From Rhizophagus clarus (taxonomy: Eukaryota; Glomeromycota; Glomeromycetes; Glomerales; Glomeraceae), in contig BLAL01000180.1 in NCBI GenBank assembly GCA_015698045.1, positions 310,001 through 374,000 on the forward strand: DNA of 64,000 nt, read 5' to 3'. Under the pieces are notes generated by a model. It was not told the DNA's origin and ran no database searches. It saw only the letters and a program-made list of their open reading frames with translations. A program made the position numbers and the translations under genes. Positions 14,190-26,207 of the stretch are shown here, one piece after another. Numbering within the stretch: the stretch's first letter is position 1; the number at the start of each line of letters is the position of its first letter.

Positions 14190-15379
14190 CAGTGGGCATC
14201 AAAACAAACGCACCAAAATTTTTTAAAGTTATTAATTATTCTTATTAAATCAGTTTAAATCCAATTAAAATAAAATTTAAAATATAAATAATATATGATA
14301 TAAACTATTAAAAAACAGAAAATTCAATATAAATTCATTAATTAGTTTTTTAATTATTTAACATTAAACCAAAAAAACTTGGTGCTTTTGTTTTGCTACT
14401 TTTTAAAATTTTTAAAAAATCAAAATTTTTACAAAATTGTATTATGATTTTATAATAAAAAAATGTAAAATTAATTATTAAATAGCTTAAATTATTGATT
14501 AAAATTAAAAAAAATCAATACTTTTTAATAATAAATTAATTTATTTATTTAATAAATATAGTTAAAAATTATTATAAAACATATAAGATTTACAATTTTT
14601 TAGTATAAGGTTTTTTTTGAATAAAATTAGATCAAAGATTTTTATAATAAAATAATACTAAATTTTGGATTCTCCTAGTTAAGGGGAATATGCAAAAAAA
14701 AACTGCATTTACAACGGACCTCTAGTTAGTAAGAAATCATTAGTTAAAAAATAGTAATGATTTTCATTTTACATATAGTGAAAATCATTTCTATATGTAA
14801 AATGAAAATCATTACCATTTTTTAACTAATGATTTCTTACTAACTAGAGGTCCGTTGTAAATGCAGTTTTTTTTTGCATATTCCCCTTAACTAGGAGAAT
14901 CCAAAATTTAGTATTATTTTATTATAAAAATCTTTGATCTAATTTTATTCAAAAAAAACCTTATACTAAAAAATTGTAAATCTTATATGTTTTATAATAA
15001 TTTTTAACTATATTTATTAAATAAATAAATTAATTTATTATTAAAAAGTATTGATTTTTTTTAATTTTAATCAATAATTTAAGCTATTTAATAATTAATT
15101 TTACATTTTTTTATTATAAAATCATAATACAATTTTGTAAAAATTTTGATTTTTTAAAAATTTTAAAAAGTAGCAAAACAAAAGCACCAAGTTTTTTTGG
15201 TTTAATGTTAAATAATTAAAAAACTAATTAATGAATTTATATTGAATTTTCTGTTTTTTAATAGTTTATATCATATATTATTTATATTTTAAATTTTATT
15301 TTAATTGGATTTAAACTGATTTAATAAGAACAATTAACAAATTTAAAAAATTTTGGTACGTTTGTTTTGATGCCCACTG
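14190..15379. mobile_element. 1.19-kb fold-back element, nearly one perfect palindrome, TA-flanked
   Basis: The sequence from 14190 (CAGTGGGCATCAAAACAAAC) to 15379 reads almost identically on both strands. Two arms of about 590 bp meet at a 10-12-bp loop near 14784. TA dinucleotides lie immediately outside both ends (14188-14189, 15380-15381), as expected for Tc1/mariner-type insertion. A few small differences occur near the outer ends. No coding potential was seen. A transcript through it would form one long hairpin. Confidence 0.85.
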
Positions 15380-15404
15380 TATATTTAATGAAAAAAAAGA
15401 TAAA

Positions 15405-15700
15405 AAAAATATATGATTAGAGGTCAGCTCTGATGAAATCTGTTCAATCCACCATCTGAACTGGTCAAAAAACAGATCATCCAAATTATTAATGAACAGT
15501 TTGCGGATAATCTGGATGGAACTATCAGATAATATCAGATTGATTAAATGTTACATGAATGACCAGTTAACCAGATTGATCAAATAATCTAGTCATTTTT
15601 ATTGATTTTTTTTTAAAAAAAAAATACAAGGATGATTGGATTGACCAGATTGGTCAAATAATCTGGTCTTTTTTTATTGGTTTTTTCTTTAGATAAATAA
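15405..15700. repeat. Iterons around ACCAGATTRATCAAATAATCT
   Basis: Repeated direct and inverted copies of motifs such as GACCAGATTGGTCAAATAATC and CCAGATTGATCAAATAATCT. These look like subterminal transposase-binding sites of a non-autonomous element whose body would be the array at 15900-16400. I could not fix its outer ends. Confidence 0.5.
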
Positions 15701-15899
15701 AATTTTTTATAAATATTTGTAATCAAAGTCATCAATAAATTAATACATTAATTTTAAAGTTCAAAAAAAAAAATAGTTTTATTATTAAAATAGAAAATCT
15801 CTTTAAATTATAAAAAAAAAAAATAGAACATTTATTAAAGAAAATAATCAAAATTTCTCTTGATCCTTCTTTATCTCAATTTCAAAACATTTTTTTTAT

Positions 15900-16400
15900 G
15901 AAACCTTATAAAAAAAATTAATTAAAATTATTAAAGAAAAACAACAAAAAACCATCCTAGTCTTCTGTTGCTTTGTTTTCAAAAGTCCAATCATGTTTTT
16001 CATCTGGCAATCTTACAAAAAGAAAAAAAAATAAATTAGATAATAAATTTATTAAAAAAAATGATGAACTTCTTCTTCTCTGGCCCTTCCTTACCTCAAT
16101 TTCAAAGCCTGGTCATGCTTTTCGTCTGGTAATCCTATAATAAAAAAAATAAATTTATTAAAAAAAAACAATGATCTCCTCCTTCTCTGGCCCTCCCTTA
16201 TCTTAATTTCAAAGCCTGGTCGTGTTTTTCATCTAGCAACCTTATAATAAAAAAAATAAATTTATTAAAAAAAAACAATGACCTCCTCCTTCTCTGGTCC
16301 TCCTTTACCTCAATTTCAAAGTCCAGTTATACTTTTCATCCAGCAACCCTCTAATAATAAAAAAAAATAAATTTATTAAAAAAATAATGACTTCCCCCTT
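15900..16400 (-). repeat. Array C: four exon-like/intron-like repeats (sense = minus)
   Basis: Tandem repeat of about 115 bp. On the minus strand each unit is a pyrimidine- or TTATAG-type acceptor, a ~40-nt exon-like core ending CTTTGAAATTGAG, then GTAAGG. The clearest core is 16134-16095; others are centred near 15990, 16225 and 16340. One copy has the donor changed from GTAAGG to ATAAGG. The cores match those of array D (46690-47315) about 30 kb away. Confidence 0.7.
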
Positions 16401-16701
16401 CTTTAACCCTTTGAATTGATTTTACGATAATTGAATTTATCAAAAATCGATAAGAATTGATTTCAAATCGATTATCAAATAAAATCGAATTTACTTATTG
16501 TGGTACAGTATTGATAATAGAAGTAGTTTATTAAATGTCCATCATCAAATTTATCTGTTACACTAAAAAATTAGTTTTAAATCAAGTTATTATGCCGATC
16601 ATTTATCCTTTATTTCTGCTAATACCGTAAAAATTTCCACACTTTAAAACTTTTTCTTTAAAAAAAAAATAATAACTACTACACAAAGTAAATGTAAACA
16701 A
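16401..16701. other. Spacer upstream of the hAT transposase pseudogene
   Basis: Contains ATTGATTTTACGATAATTGAAT-like repeats of TCGATT/AATCGA and then about 200 bp of AT-rich text. Probably the 5' flank of the hAT element. No inverted end could be fixed. Confidence 0.4.
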
Positions 16702-16807
16702 ATGGAACAGATAGCTAAAGAAGCAACAGTAGAAAAAGAAAATTTAGCACAGGATATAATAGAAGAGAGTGAAGATGACTCAATTCATGAGGTTGAACAC
16801 TGGTCAA

Positions 16808-17180
16808 AATCGATGCTATCGGATATATATCGGGTACATATCAGGTACCTGATATGTACCCGATATGTGTGAAATATGTGTATGCTATTTAATAATACTA
16901 CACATATCGGGTACCCGATATGTACCCGTCAGATGCAGAAAATCGGTGACATATAACGTACATATCAGGTACATTTCTCATACATATTAGGTAGTTAAAT
17001 ATCGGTTACATATCATAGATTTATTGGGTACCCGATATATTTTAAAAAAATATCGGACAGATATTATACACTTATCGGATAGTGCTAATAAGTATCCTAT
17101 ATATACCCGATATGTATCCTATTTGTATTTGAAATATAAGCATAATTTCATAATTTTCACACATATCAGATAGCTGAAAA
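16808..17180. repeat. Left subterminal iterons of CAC-1
   Basis: Many direct and inverted copies of ATATCGGGTACCCGATATG and shorter versions. CACTA elements usually carry such clusters as transposase-binding sites. The right cluster at 21325-21545 matches. Confidence 0.8.
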
Positions 17181-17399
17181 GTATAGCATTTATGGGGCAT
17201 TAATAGTAGTAGATTTATAATTTAAATACAATTGTAATTTAAAAGTAATTTAATTCATTTAATTATAATTACTGAAAGTTTTATTTATATTTTCAATCGA
17301 TAATAAAAAAAATATTATACAAAAAATATTATAAAAAAAATTCACTATTCTTTACACAAATTTACAATTAATGTTCACTTGTTTGCTTGTTTTCATTTC

Positions 17400-18301
17400 A
17401 TTATATCTATTTAATTTGAAAGAAAGTAAAATGTTAGTAATAAAAATGTTAGTATGAATATTAGTAGAAGTGTTAGCAAAAGAAAAGGAACGTTAATAAA
17501 AAAATTTTTACATTAGAAAGTGTTAGTATTAATGTTAGTATGAAAGTTAGTAGAAGTAGAAAAGGTACGTCAATAAAAAAAAATATAAAGTATAAGTATT
17601 AATGTTAGTGTTAATGTTAGTAGAAGTGTTAGTAAAAGTAAGAAATAAAAAATGTTTAACAGTAGAACATTGTTAGTAGGAACGTTAGTAGGAGGAAACA
17701 CATTAGAAAAAAATATTAGTAAGAGTGTTAACAGGATGGAAAAAGAAATTTCAACAAAAAATGTACCTTTGTATTTATTTTTTAGAAAAACCAATAAAGT
17801 AAAAAACTCGATAGTAGAACATTGTTTAGGACGTTAGTGAGAAGAAATACATTAGAAAAATATATTAATAAGAGTGTTAAGAATAACATAATAATGGGAA
17901 AAGAAATTTCAACAAAAAATATACCTTTATCTTTATTTTTTAGACAAAAACAATAAAGTAAAAATTTGAAAGAGAGAGAAAAAAGTTTTGAAAAAAAAAA
18001 ACGATAAATAAATAATTAAATCGTGATCGTGCAATCACATGATCAACAAAATTATCAATTTTTATTGGTTATTTGGGTAATATTATAAATAACATAATAA
18101 TGGGAAAAGAAATTTCAACAAAAAATATACCTTTATCTTTATTTTTTAGACAAAACAATAAAGTAAAAATTTGAGAGAGAGAGAAAAAGTTTTTGAAAAA
18201 AAAAAAAAAAAAAAAATACGATAAATAAATAATTAAATCATGATCGTGCAATCACATGATCAACAAAATTATCAATTTTTATTGGTTATTTGGGTAATAT
18301 T
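17400..18301. repeat. Minisatellite and tandem duplication inside CAC-1
   Basis: 17400-17860 is a GTTAGTAGAAGTGTTAGTA-type minisatellite. It is followed by a tandem duplication of about 200 bp (about 17880-18083 and 18085-18301), nearly identical and including GATCGTGCAATCACATGATC. Each duplicate contains TATTTTTTAG followed by a short ACAAAACAATAAAG core and a TAAAAAT continuation, again exon-like in layout. Short open frames here are not supported as genes. Confidence 0.65.
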
Positions 18302-19279
18302 ATATTCAGCCACATCAGCCACAAAATCGGTCACCTATCGAATGCACAAGTCAATATTAGCGAAGAAGTACAAACTTGATTATTCACTATTCGTGCTCAA
18401 CTTGAGTTGATAAAATTATTAAAAAATCACTGATTTTATAAAATTTATCAGAATTTTTATACCTAATTAAAGATGATTAAATTAAATTTTACTACCGATT
18501 TCATTATAACGTTACCAACTTTTTTGTTAATCTTGGATATTTTATTTTGAATTTAAATTGTTCGCTTTGAACTCGAGTTGAACTCAAGTTCAACTCGAGT
18601 TTAACTCGTTCGCTTAAGATCTTTGTGTAATGTATTGTAGATCCGTAATTATTTTATTTGTAGTCTATAATTGGCAAAAGCTTATTATAAACCAAAATAA
18701 AAAACACTATTTATTTATGTATCTGTATTATTAGATTTTACCTTTTTTAGATTTAATATATAATTAAAAAGAAGACCTTTATCTTGATATTTTGGAATCA
18801 CGATCATAACAATTGAGTTTAGGTCGAGTTTAACTTGTTCATTGTGATTGATTGTATTGTAGATCCGTATCTGTATTATAATTAATATAAAGAAGACAGA
18901 TCATAACAATCATGACATATTTGAGAAATTAGAACAATTTATGTAAATGTTCTTGAAGGGTAATTAATATAATAATACAAGGTGATAAAAAATTGTTTTT
19001 AAAAAGAGGTTTCATCTTTTTTTTTTTCTTACAATAAATTTGTTGTCGTTATTTCTATTATATATTCTTTTTCTTAAAATTTGTTGCCGTTATTTTTTAT
19101 TATTATATATTCTTTTTTTTAAAATGCCCGCAAATTGGACTGATGCAATAACTGAATATTTAATAAGATATAGGAGGTAAAAAATTAAATGAAAACTAAT
19201 AAATAACTTTGATTATATTCTAGTTTTTTTTTTCTCTTACGTTTCCTGATCTAAAAATTAAAATAAATAATGTAAAGGA

Positions 19280-19735
19280 GAAGGAACAACTACTACCATG
19301 ACATACCCGGGAGGGACCGCTCTGAATTCTGGGAGAGCCTAGTTCGAAGAATTCGGAGACGGTTCTGCGTGAGGTTCACTGCCAACAGGTAGAAAGAAAG
19401 TGGAGAAACTTGGTCAGGAATTTTAATGTTAGTAAAATAATAATAAATCATAAAAAAAAAATAAAAAAAAATAAAAAATTAATAGTATTAACATTTTTAG
19501 AATTTCTGTGAATGAAGGAATGGTGCGCGAAATGGAAGGTGGTCCTGGGAAGGAGAAAGATATTATAGGCAGTTCCGCATAAGGTTTTGGGACAGACCTG
19601 GTAATTATTAAGAATTTTTTTAATTTATATTTAAGTTATTTAAGTTCTAAATTTATATATATTTCTTAGGGAACCACCACAGTCGTAGGCGGCGTAGAAA
19701 CACTGCGCATCGGCGGCCTCGGAATCTGTAAATTA
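19280..19735 (+). other. GC-richer exon-like segments in CAC-1
   Basis: Three segments stand out from the AT-rich surroundings: about 19300-19425, 19501-19601 (after ACATTTTTAG, before GTAATTATT) and 19671-19728 (after TTTCTTAG). They are bounded by plausible splice sites, but I found no long common reading frame or recognisable protein. They could be exons of a non-coding transcript or captured host exons. Confidence 0.4.
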
Positions 19736-20440
19736 TATTTTTTTATTTTTATTTTTTTTTATTTTGTATTTTTTATATTTTATTTTTATTTTTATTTTTT
19801 ATTTATATTTTTATATTTTTATTATTTTATTATTATTATTTTTTATTTTTTATTATCTTTTATTATTATTATTTTTATTAAATATATATATATATTATAT
19901 AGTCATCTAATTATTATTTTAATATTTTTACTATTTTATAATTTGATTTAATATCGGCCTATATTCAACTGAAATTAAAAAATTCGACCTCAATTATAAG
20001 TAATTAAAGCTTATTACAATAAATTGCTTTTATTCAATAAACATTCATTTTTTTTTTTATTAAAGTATTAATTAAATAAACAATCTGTCGTCATATATTA
20101 TATAATATATTGTAATGATGAAATGTCCCCAATAAATTTTTAAAAAAGGTACATTTAGGCGTGACAGATCTAATACCGCTGATTCTTCCAAAATGTTACT
20201 AAAATCTTTCCATAGATCAAATTGAGAGAACTAATCTATCAATTTACAATATAAAATCTTGAAATAATCTTTCACATTTTCAAAATACGTGATCAAACTC
20301 ATTTTTGCTAAACTGCCAAAACCTTTTGGCGTTTACATGCAATAGTTTCGGCATTTTAATTTAATTTGACGATCATTGATTATCATGATCAATCTATTTT
20401 TACGGTTTTCTAAACCATAATTTTTTTTTTATTTTTTTTT

Positions 20441-21000
20441 TAGGTTGCTGAACTCCCGGACTTGGAATGTAAGTTGGAAGGGGTGGGGGGAATTTTTTTT
20501 TAATATTAAAGAAACGTTACTAACGTTTCTTTCTTTATTTTTTTTAGGTTGCCAGCCTTTTTGGACGAACCGGACTTGGGAAATGTAAGTTGGAAAGGGT
20601 GGTGATTTTTTTTTAATATTAAAGAAACGTTACTAACGTTTCTTTCTTTATTTTTTTTTAGGTTGCCGGCCTTCTTGGACGAACCAGACTTGGGAATGTA
20701 AGTTAGAAAGGGCGGGGGATTTTTTTTTAATATTAAAGAAATGTTACTAATGTTTCTTTCTTTATTTTTTTTAGGTTGCCGGCCTTCTTGGACGAACCAG
20801 GCTTGGGAATGTAAGTTGGAAAGGGTGGTGATTTTTTTTTAATGTTAAAGAAACGTTACTAACATTTCTTTCTTTATTTTTTTCAGATTGCTGGACTCTG
20901 GACTTGAAATGTAAGGAGAGAGGGAGGGATATTTTTTGAATATTAAAGAAACAGTTTAACGTTTCTTTTATTTATTTTAGGTTGCAGTTTCCCTTGTTCC
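20441..21000 (+). repeat. Array B: six exon-like/intron-like repeats in CAC-1 (sense = plus)
   Basis: Units: 20444-20468, 20548-20584, 20662-20697, 20775-20810, 20887-20910 and one starting at 20981. Each is preceded by a T-rich run ending TTTTAG (CAG once). The first four are followed by GTAAGTT and the fifth by GTAAGG. Core consensus begins GTTGCCGGCCTTCTTGGACG. Period is 112-114 bp. The spacer between units holds an inverted repeat AAAGAAACGTT/AACGTTTCTTT just upstream of the pyrimidine run. The cores are far more GC-rich than the spacers. Confidence 0.8.
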
Positions 21001-21324
21001 TCTTGATCCTAATGTGATCACGATTAAGAAAAGTTTGAGCAAACTTTTCTTAAAATTGTATTATAAATGACTGTAACTTTTTTATTAATTTATTGTAATA
21101 AAATACGTAATAAAATAAAAATATTAACAATAATAATTATACTTTTAAACACTTTACAAAAAATTTATAAACTTGATAATGCATTCAATAAATAAGACAA
21201 TAAAAATTTTTTAACTACATTAAACGAATTAAAAATTTCTAAAAAGAAAAATCTATAAAGAAAGTAAACTCTAAAAAATTTCTTAATACGTTATATAATA
21301 TGAAATCTAACATATTAAAATTTG

Positions 21325-21545
21325 TATCACATATCGGGTACCCGATATGTGTAAGATAGAACTGTGCCCGATATATATTAAATAAAATATCGGTGACCAA
21401 TAGTTTAGATATCAGGGTCTTGGTAATTAGGCATATTTTGAAGTGTAATAAATCAGGTACCCGATATGTAAAAATACCTGATATTTATCCGATTAGCCGC
21501 TGATATATAAGTCCCCGATATGTACCCGATAGAATTGATTTTGAC
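21325..21545. repeat. Right subterminal iterons of CAC-1
   Basis: Copies of ATCGGGTACCCGATATG and half-sites, in inverted arrangement to the cluster at 16808-17180. Supports the element borders. Confidence 0.8.
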
Positions 21546-23319
21546 CAGTGGAAACCAGTTATTTAACGATACAAGATGAAAGTGAAAATGATCCTGATTA
21601 TGAAGCTAAAGACAGTCATGTGTTATTGCAAGATATTACTACACTATCTGCTGATATTTATAATATAACTATTGATGATATTGAAGCGGAATTTTTTGAA
21701 ATTAATCAACAATCAAAACAGCATAAAGCATCAACTAAAATTAGAAGACCAAAAACAAGCTGGTATGGCAGTTTTTTGAGTTCAATAGAGATAATATTAA
21801 GGCTGTATGTCAAATTAGTAGATGTGAAAAAATGATCACATGGTGTGGTTCTTCAAGCTCATTAGCAACACATTTGTCAGGTATACATGGTATTACCAAA
21901 GAGATTGCTATAAAATATGAAGAAAAAGAATCAAGAAATCCTCCTGAACCTTCTGTCAAATCATATAAACATTCTGTACAAGAATCTCTAACTAAAAATG
22001 TCATAGAATTTATTATTAGAACAGTACAACCCTTAAATGTTGTAGAAGATCCAGATTTTATTAGAATGATAAAAGGATTTGATAAGCGTTATAAAGTCCC
22101 TTGCACTAAAACCATTAAAAGTAGGATCTCAAAAATATTTGAAATAGGAAAAAATACACTTAAAAATCAATTAGCACAAGTAAGGCATATCTCTTTGATA
22201 TTAGATGCCTGGAGTTCACTGGCACATTTACCTTATTTAGGTGTTACAGCCCATTGGATAACATCTGATTTTGAACCATATGAAGTACTTCTCAGTATGA
22301 AAGAATTACCATATCTACATGGTGCAACTGAAATTCAGGAACATTTGATTGATTTGTTTTATGAATGGGAGATTGAATCAAAGATAATTGCTTTAGTAAC
22401 TGATAATAGTTCAAATGTAAAAAAAGCATGTAGTAAAATAGGTATTGGTGAAAGAATACCTTGCTCTGCCCATACGCTCCAACTAAGCATTGGAAAGGGG
22501 TTAGATAAGATAAAACAATTAGTTGATAAATGTAAGCGTCTCATTACTTTTTTAGCAGAAGATAAGAAAAACCAACAGTTAAAAGAAGCATAGATGTATT
22601 TACATCGACAGCAAGAGGTTTTGCAAGATGATAATGAGTTGGAAAAAGAAGTTGAAAATCTTATTTATCTTGATGTTATAAAAATAAACAATACATGATG
22701 GAATTCAACTTTGTATGCTTTCTAAAGACTCGTCATTTTAAAGCTAACAGTTGTAATGTTAAAGGCTTCCCTAATAAGTAATACAAATTTAAATATTCAT
22801 AAAGAAGGTGAAAAACTAGAAGAATTGTGTCCAACAGTTCATGAATGGAAAATAATCAAAGAAATAGTGAAGCTTTTGAATCCTTTTTAAGCTGCAACAC
22901 ATCTCTTAAGTGGTGTAAATTATCCAACTATTGTTTTTACATATCCATGCATATGTAATTTAAGAGAAAAACTTGAAACTGAATTTATTTCATTGAAAAC
23001 TAGCGATGCAAAATATTGCAGAAATGCAATATTAGAAGATTTAACATCAAGATGGAATTTTTTCCAAAAATTATGTCTGAAAGGATCTTTTTTTGACCCT
23101 CGCTTTAAAAGCTTAGATTTTATTAATTCTCAAGAAGAATGTGATAATATTTTTAGCCAGTTAAGAGAAGAGTTCATGATCTTTAAACAAAATGAACAAA
23201 TTAATAATTCTACATCATCTGCTGATAAGGATACAGATGACTTAATGACAGACACAGGTTAAATGTCAATATAGAATATGTCATATTTTGCTTATTTTAG
23301 TATAGCCATATCTATTTTT

Positions 23320-23755
23320 GCCGATTTTTGTTAAATTCTGATTTTTCAGTCATAAATGCCAATTTTAGCGGCCAATTTTTACCTTTTTTTAAATAAATGC
23401 CGATATTTAAATCAGAGATATTTTATTTATTATATACTTTACCACTTTTCATATAGTTCGAATAAAGAATTTTATCTTATTTAAAATGCCCTTGCCGACT
23501 TCAATAAGGCTTTGCCGATTATTTTACTAATTTTTTGCCAATTTTTGTTAACTTCCAATTTTTCATCCAGAAATGCCGATTTTAGCGGCCGATTTTTATC
23601 TTTTTTTTAATTAAATGCCGGTATTTAAACCGGAGATATTATATTTAGTGTAAACTTTACCGCTTTTGACACAGGTCGAATAAAGATTTTACTCTATTTA
23701 AAATAGCCTTTGCCGATATTTAAATTATAATATTTTGTAATTTTATATCATAGGA
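23320..23755. repeat. Two tandem copies of a ~217-bp repeat
   Basis: Copies start at about 23320 and 23537. Both contain TTTTTGTTAA, ATGCCRATTTTAGCGGCC, a ATGCCGRTATTTAAAYC block and a TTTACCRCTTTT block. The unit abuts the truncated hAT pseudogene. Probably the subterminal part of the next transposon (PLV-A or an older one). Confidence 0.65.
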
Positions 23756-24262
23756 TTTTTGAAATTATTTATTATACTAATAAATAAATATAAGATACTA
23801 TTCTAAATATTCTACTTGTTTTATACATTGAATTCTCAGTTGGTTCAATTTCACAAACAATAACTGAAGTATTTATAAGGTTGAATAGTGATAATTGAAA
23901 CTGATGAGATCGCATTGATAAGGTCTATTCTTAAAAAGTTAATTAATCACATTTAATTAAACGCTATTTAATTGTACTATTTTTTTTTTTTTTTCTTTCT
24001 GAAAAAAGAGTCTACCTCCTATACTGTTTGCCGTCATGCATAGTGTGTTATAGGAAAAGTGGGCTAGGTGGCCACCTAAAGTTTGTAAATAACTCTGATA
24101 TCAAAATTGATGATTTATTTATTATACATAGACCTCTCGCTTCAAATTTTGGTTATGATAATTCTGCCTCCTCTGTCGTATTATTCGTTAAAGTCTAAAT
24201 AGATATCATTATGACTTATGAGTAAAATATTTACAATAATAATGTAAATTCTTTAATCATAG

Positions 24263-24512
24263 TTAAAATAGGCATGATGGGATAACTCATATATCATGAG
24301 CTTTGTCTGTGCGAAGTGCCATTTTATTTATAATCAAAGTAGACTTAAGTCATAAGTAACTTTAATTATTATTGATTAGGAAAGTACATGCAACAAAAAT
24401 CCTTTATCAAGGGGTAAAATAGGCATGATGGGATAACTCATATATCATGAGCTCTGTCTGTGCGAAGTGCTATTTTATTTATAATCAAAGTAGGCTTAAG
24501 TCATAAGTAACT
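24263..24512. repeat. Two ~100-bp direct repeats
   Basis: Copies at 24263-24362 and 24414-24512 differ at only a few bases. They contain ATGGGATAACTCATATATCA, GTCTGTGCGAAGTGC and CTTAAGTCATAAGTAAC. Further repeats with GATTTGCAATAYARCTTTGCCAG occur near 24630 and 24830. I suspect the left subterminal region of PLV-A; borders are not fixed. Confidence 0.6.
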
Positions 24513-25016
24513 TGATTATAACAATGATGATTATTGGAGAATTAAGTTGCAACATTTTAAACATTTTTGAATAAGTGCCGTATTAATTTAATGTAATTGT
24601 TACCCTTTTTATATAAGAAGGGCCGATTTGCAATACAGCTTTGCCAGTCTTAAATGTGCGTTTTACATAATTTTAATTATTTATATAGCCAGAATAATTG
24701 TTTTATACTTTATGTGATATTTAATTAAAATAAAATAAACCTTTGATTTCTAAAAATTATTACATGATTAGAGTTATTAATCACAAAGTATGGTGCTTGT
24801 ATTGTAATGCTGTAATAAAAGACCAATTTGCAATATAACTTTGCCAGCTTAAAATAAGATCTCTCACGTGGTTAGAATTAATTATGGTATATGTAATCTT
24901 TATTGTTATTCTTGTACCAAAAAAAATAATTGTTATAATTTAATCAAATACAAATGCTATAATTGAATTCGCCATTCTGATTTTACATATAATTCATTTT
25001 ATATTATATAAAGTTT

Positions 25017-25456
25017 TTAAAACGAAATTTTTTTATTTAAAGGAATCACAGCCATATATTCTTTTGTTTTTCTCGTCCCAGTATTAAAATTACATTTAAT
25101 GAATTTTCCTATTATATGATGTATGGGTATAATACTATCTCTTCTCATATCATAAAACTCATTTGTCCATAATTTTATATTACATGATTTTATATCGTTA
25201 TCTACTTGGCAATAATATCTTGTACTATGATCTTGAACCAGTTTGTACTATTTGACTAACGCTAATGAATAGGTTAATGATCGTAAACTATTTAAATGAA
25301 TAGTATGCTCAAAATAAAATTGTACTTGACCAGGATAAACATTTATCGATCCATCATAATGTATAAATCGAGCTAATATATATGAGAATTTTTCATGATG
25401 AGCAGCCTGAACAGAACCATATATGTCTGTCCCAATTCTTATTCTCCCATCATCAG
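25017..25456 (-). pseudogene. C-terminal part of the PLV-A transposase, separated by the PLV-B insertion
   Basis: Minus-strand frame with DGRIRIGTDIYGS, FSYILARFIHYDGS, YPGQVQFYFEHTIHL and, after a frameshift, SCNIKLWTNEFYDMRRDSII and KEYMAVIPLNK, ending at 25017. These match the C-terminus of the PLV-C transposase (QIGAEIFGS, YPG-stop-IQFFFEHSVHL, SCNVKLWEDSFFLSSRDNII, EYLAIIPINRK). The fragment starts exactly at the PLV-B terminal repeat and continues the gene whose front lies at 39107-42558. Confidence 0.8.
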
Positions 25457-25499
25457 GAAATTTTTTCAGAAGATATACATCGATAATTATCACTTTATC

Positions 25500-25750
25500 G
25501 ATAAATATTGTATTTATAAATTGATGGTCAACATAATGTGATAATATTCGATAATTATCTTACAATTATACAACGATATTTAACTTTTTCTAAAATAATC
25601 ATACTGATAATTTGCGATATTGACAATTATCGAAAATAATCTTGATGATGATTTGCGATGTTGACAGTTATCAAAAATAATCGCACTGATAATTTGCGAT
25701 ATTGACAATTATCGAAAATAATCTCAACAATGATTTGCGATATTGACAAT
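25500..25750. repeat. PLV-B subterminal minisatellite, left part
   Basis: Units of about 43-60 bp around GATTTGCGATATTGACAATT and ATCGAAAATAATCTC. The identical minisatellite resumes at 32647, on the far side of PLV-C, so PLV-C landed inside one array. Confidence 0.85.
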
Positions 25751-26207
25751 TACTAGTCGAAAAAGGACAATTCAGCCTAAATTTGATCAGGTCGAATATA
25801 GGTTGAATGATGATCTAACCTATGTCAAATTGAGGCTGATTTTTTTAGCGCATTTAGGGTGCCAATCGTCTCAAATTCGGAAAGAAAATTCGATCATCAT
25901 TTTACCTATATTAGGACATTATTACATATTTATTTGACCCTAAAAAAAACTATATTCGACTACTGTATGTAATCCGAATATAATTGATAAATAGGTCGAA
26001 CTAGAGGTTTTTCAAGGTCAAATAATAAAGCATTATTTTGTATTTTATAAGCAAATAAAAACCATTTATTTTATATATATTGACGTATATAATATATAGT
26101 AATATAAGATAATTATATAAACCAACCCGCATATGAACAACTGTACAAAAAAAATATAAAATATCCAGTAATAATTATATAACCAAAAAAAATAAATATA
26201 AAATATA

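Larger units (their letters stand above)
16798..21550. mobile_element. CAC-1: 4.75-kb non-autonomous CACTA-like element
   Basis: Ends are CACTGGTCAAAATCGATGCT on the left and, inverted, CACTGGTCAAAATCAATTCT on the right. The 3-bp repeat GAA lies at 16795-16797 and 21551-21553. CACT(A/G) ends with 3-bp duplications define the CACTA/EnSpm group. Removing the element plus one GAA joins the hAT reading frame exactly (EVE then TSYL), which confirms the borders. Subterminal iterons, a tandem duplication, GC-rich exon-like segments and array B lie inside. No transposase gene seen. Confidence 0.9.
16702..23262 (+). pseudogene. hAT transposase pseudogene, split by CAC-1, 3'-truncated
   Basis: The first 32 codons (16702-16797, starting MEQIAKEA) are followed by CAC-1, and the frame resumes at 21551 as ETSYLTIQDESEN. 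A BED zinc finger follows (KLVWQFFEF, CQISRC, THLSGIH), reached only after a one-base frameshift near 21755. The hAT catalytic body runs 21840-23262 (LILDAWSSLAHLPYLGVTAH; ALVTDNSSNVKKAC; IPCSAHTLQLSI). In-frame stops at 22591, 22696, 22723 and 22888 fall where CAG, CGA, CAA and CAA would restore the expected residue (for example NT-stop-WNST for NTRWNST). The final dimerisation domain with ERLFS is missing. Not functional. Confidence 0.85.

Noticed and set aside
15425-15465. CTCTGATGAAATCTG as a possible hammerhead
   Set aside because: No conserved GAAA and no stem II/III pairing; it belongs to the CCAGATT iterons.
17570-18251. Small ORFs in the GTTAGTAGAAG minisatellite
   Set aside because: They follow the repeat period and have no start context or homology.
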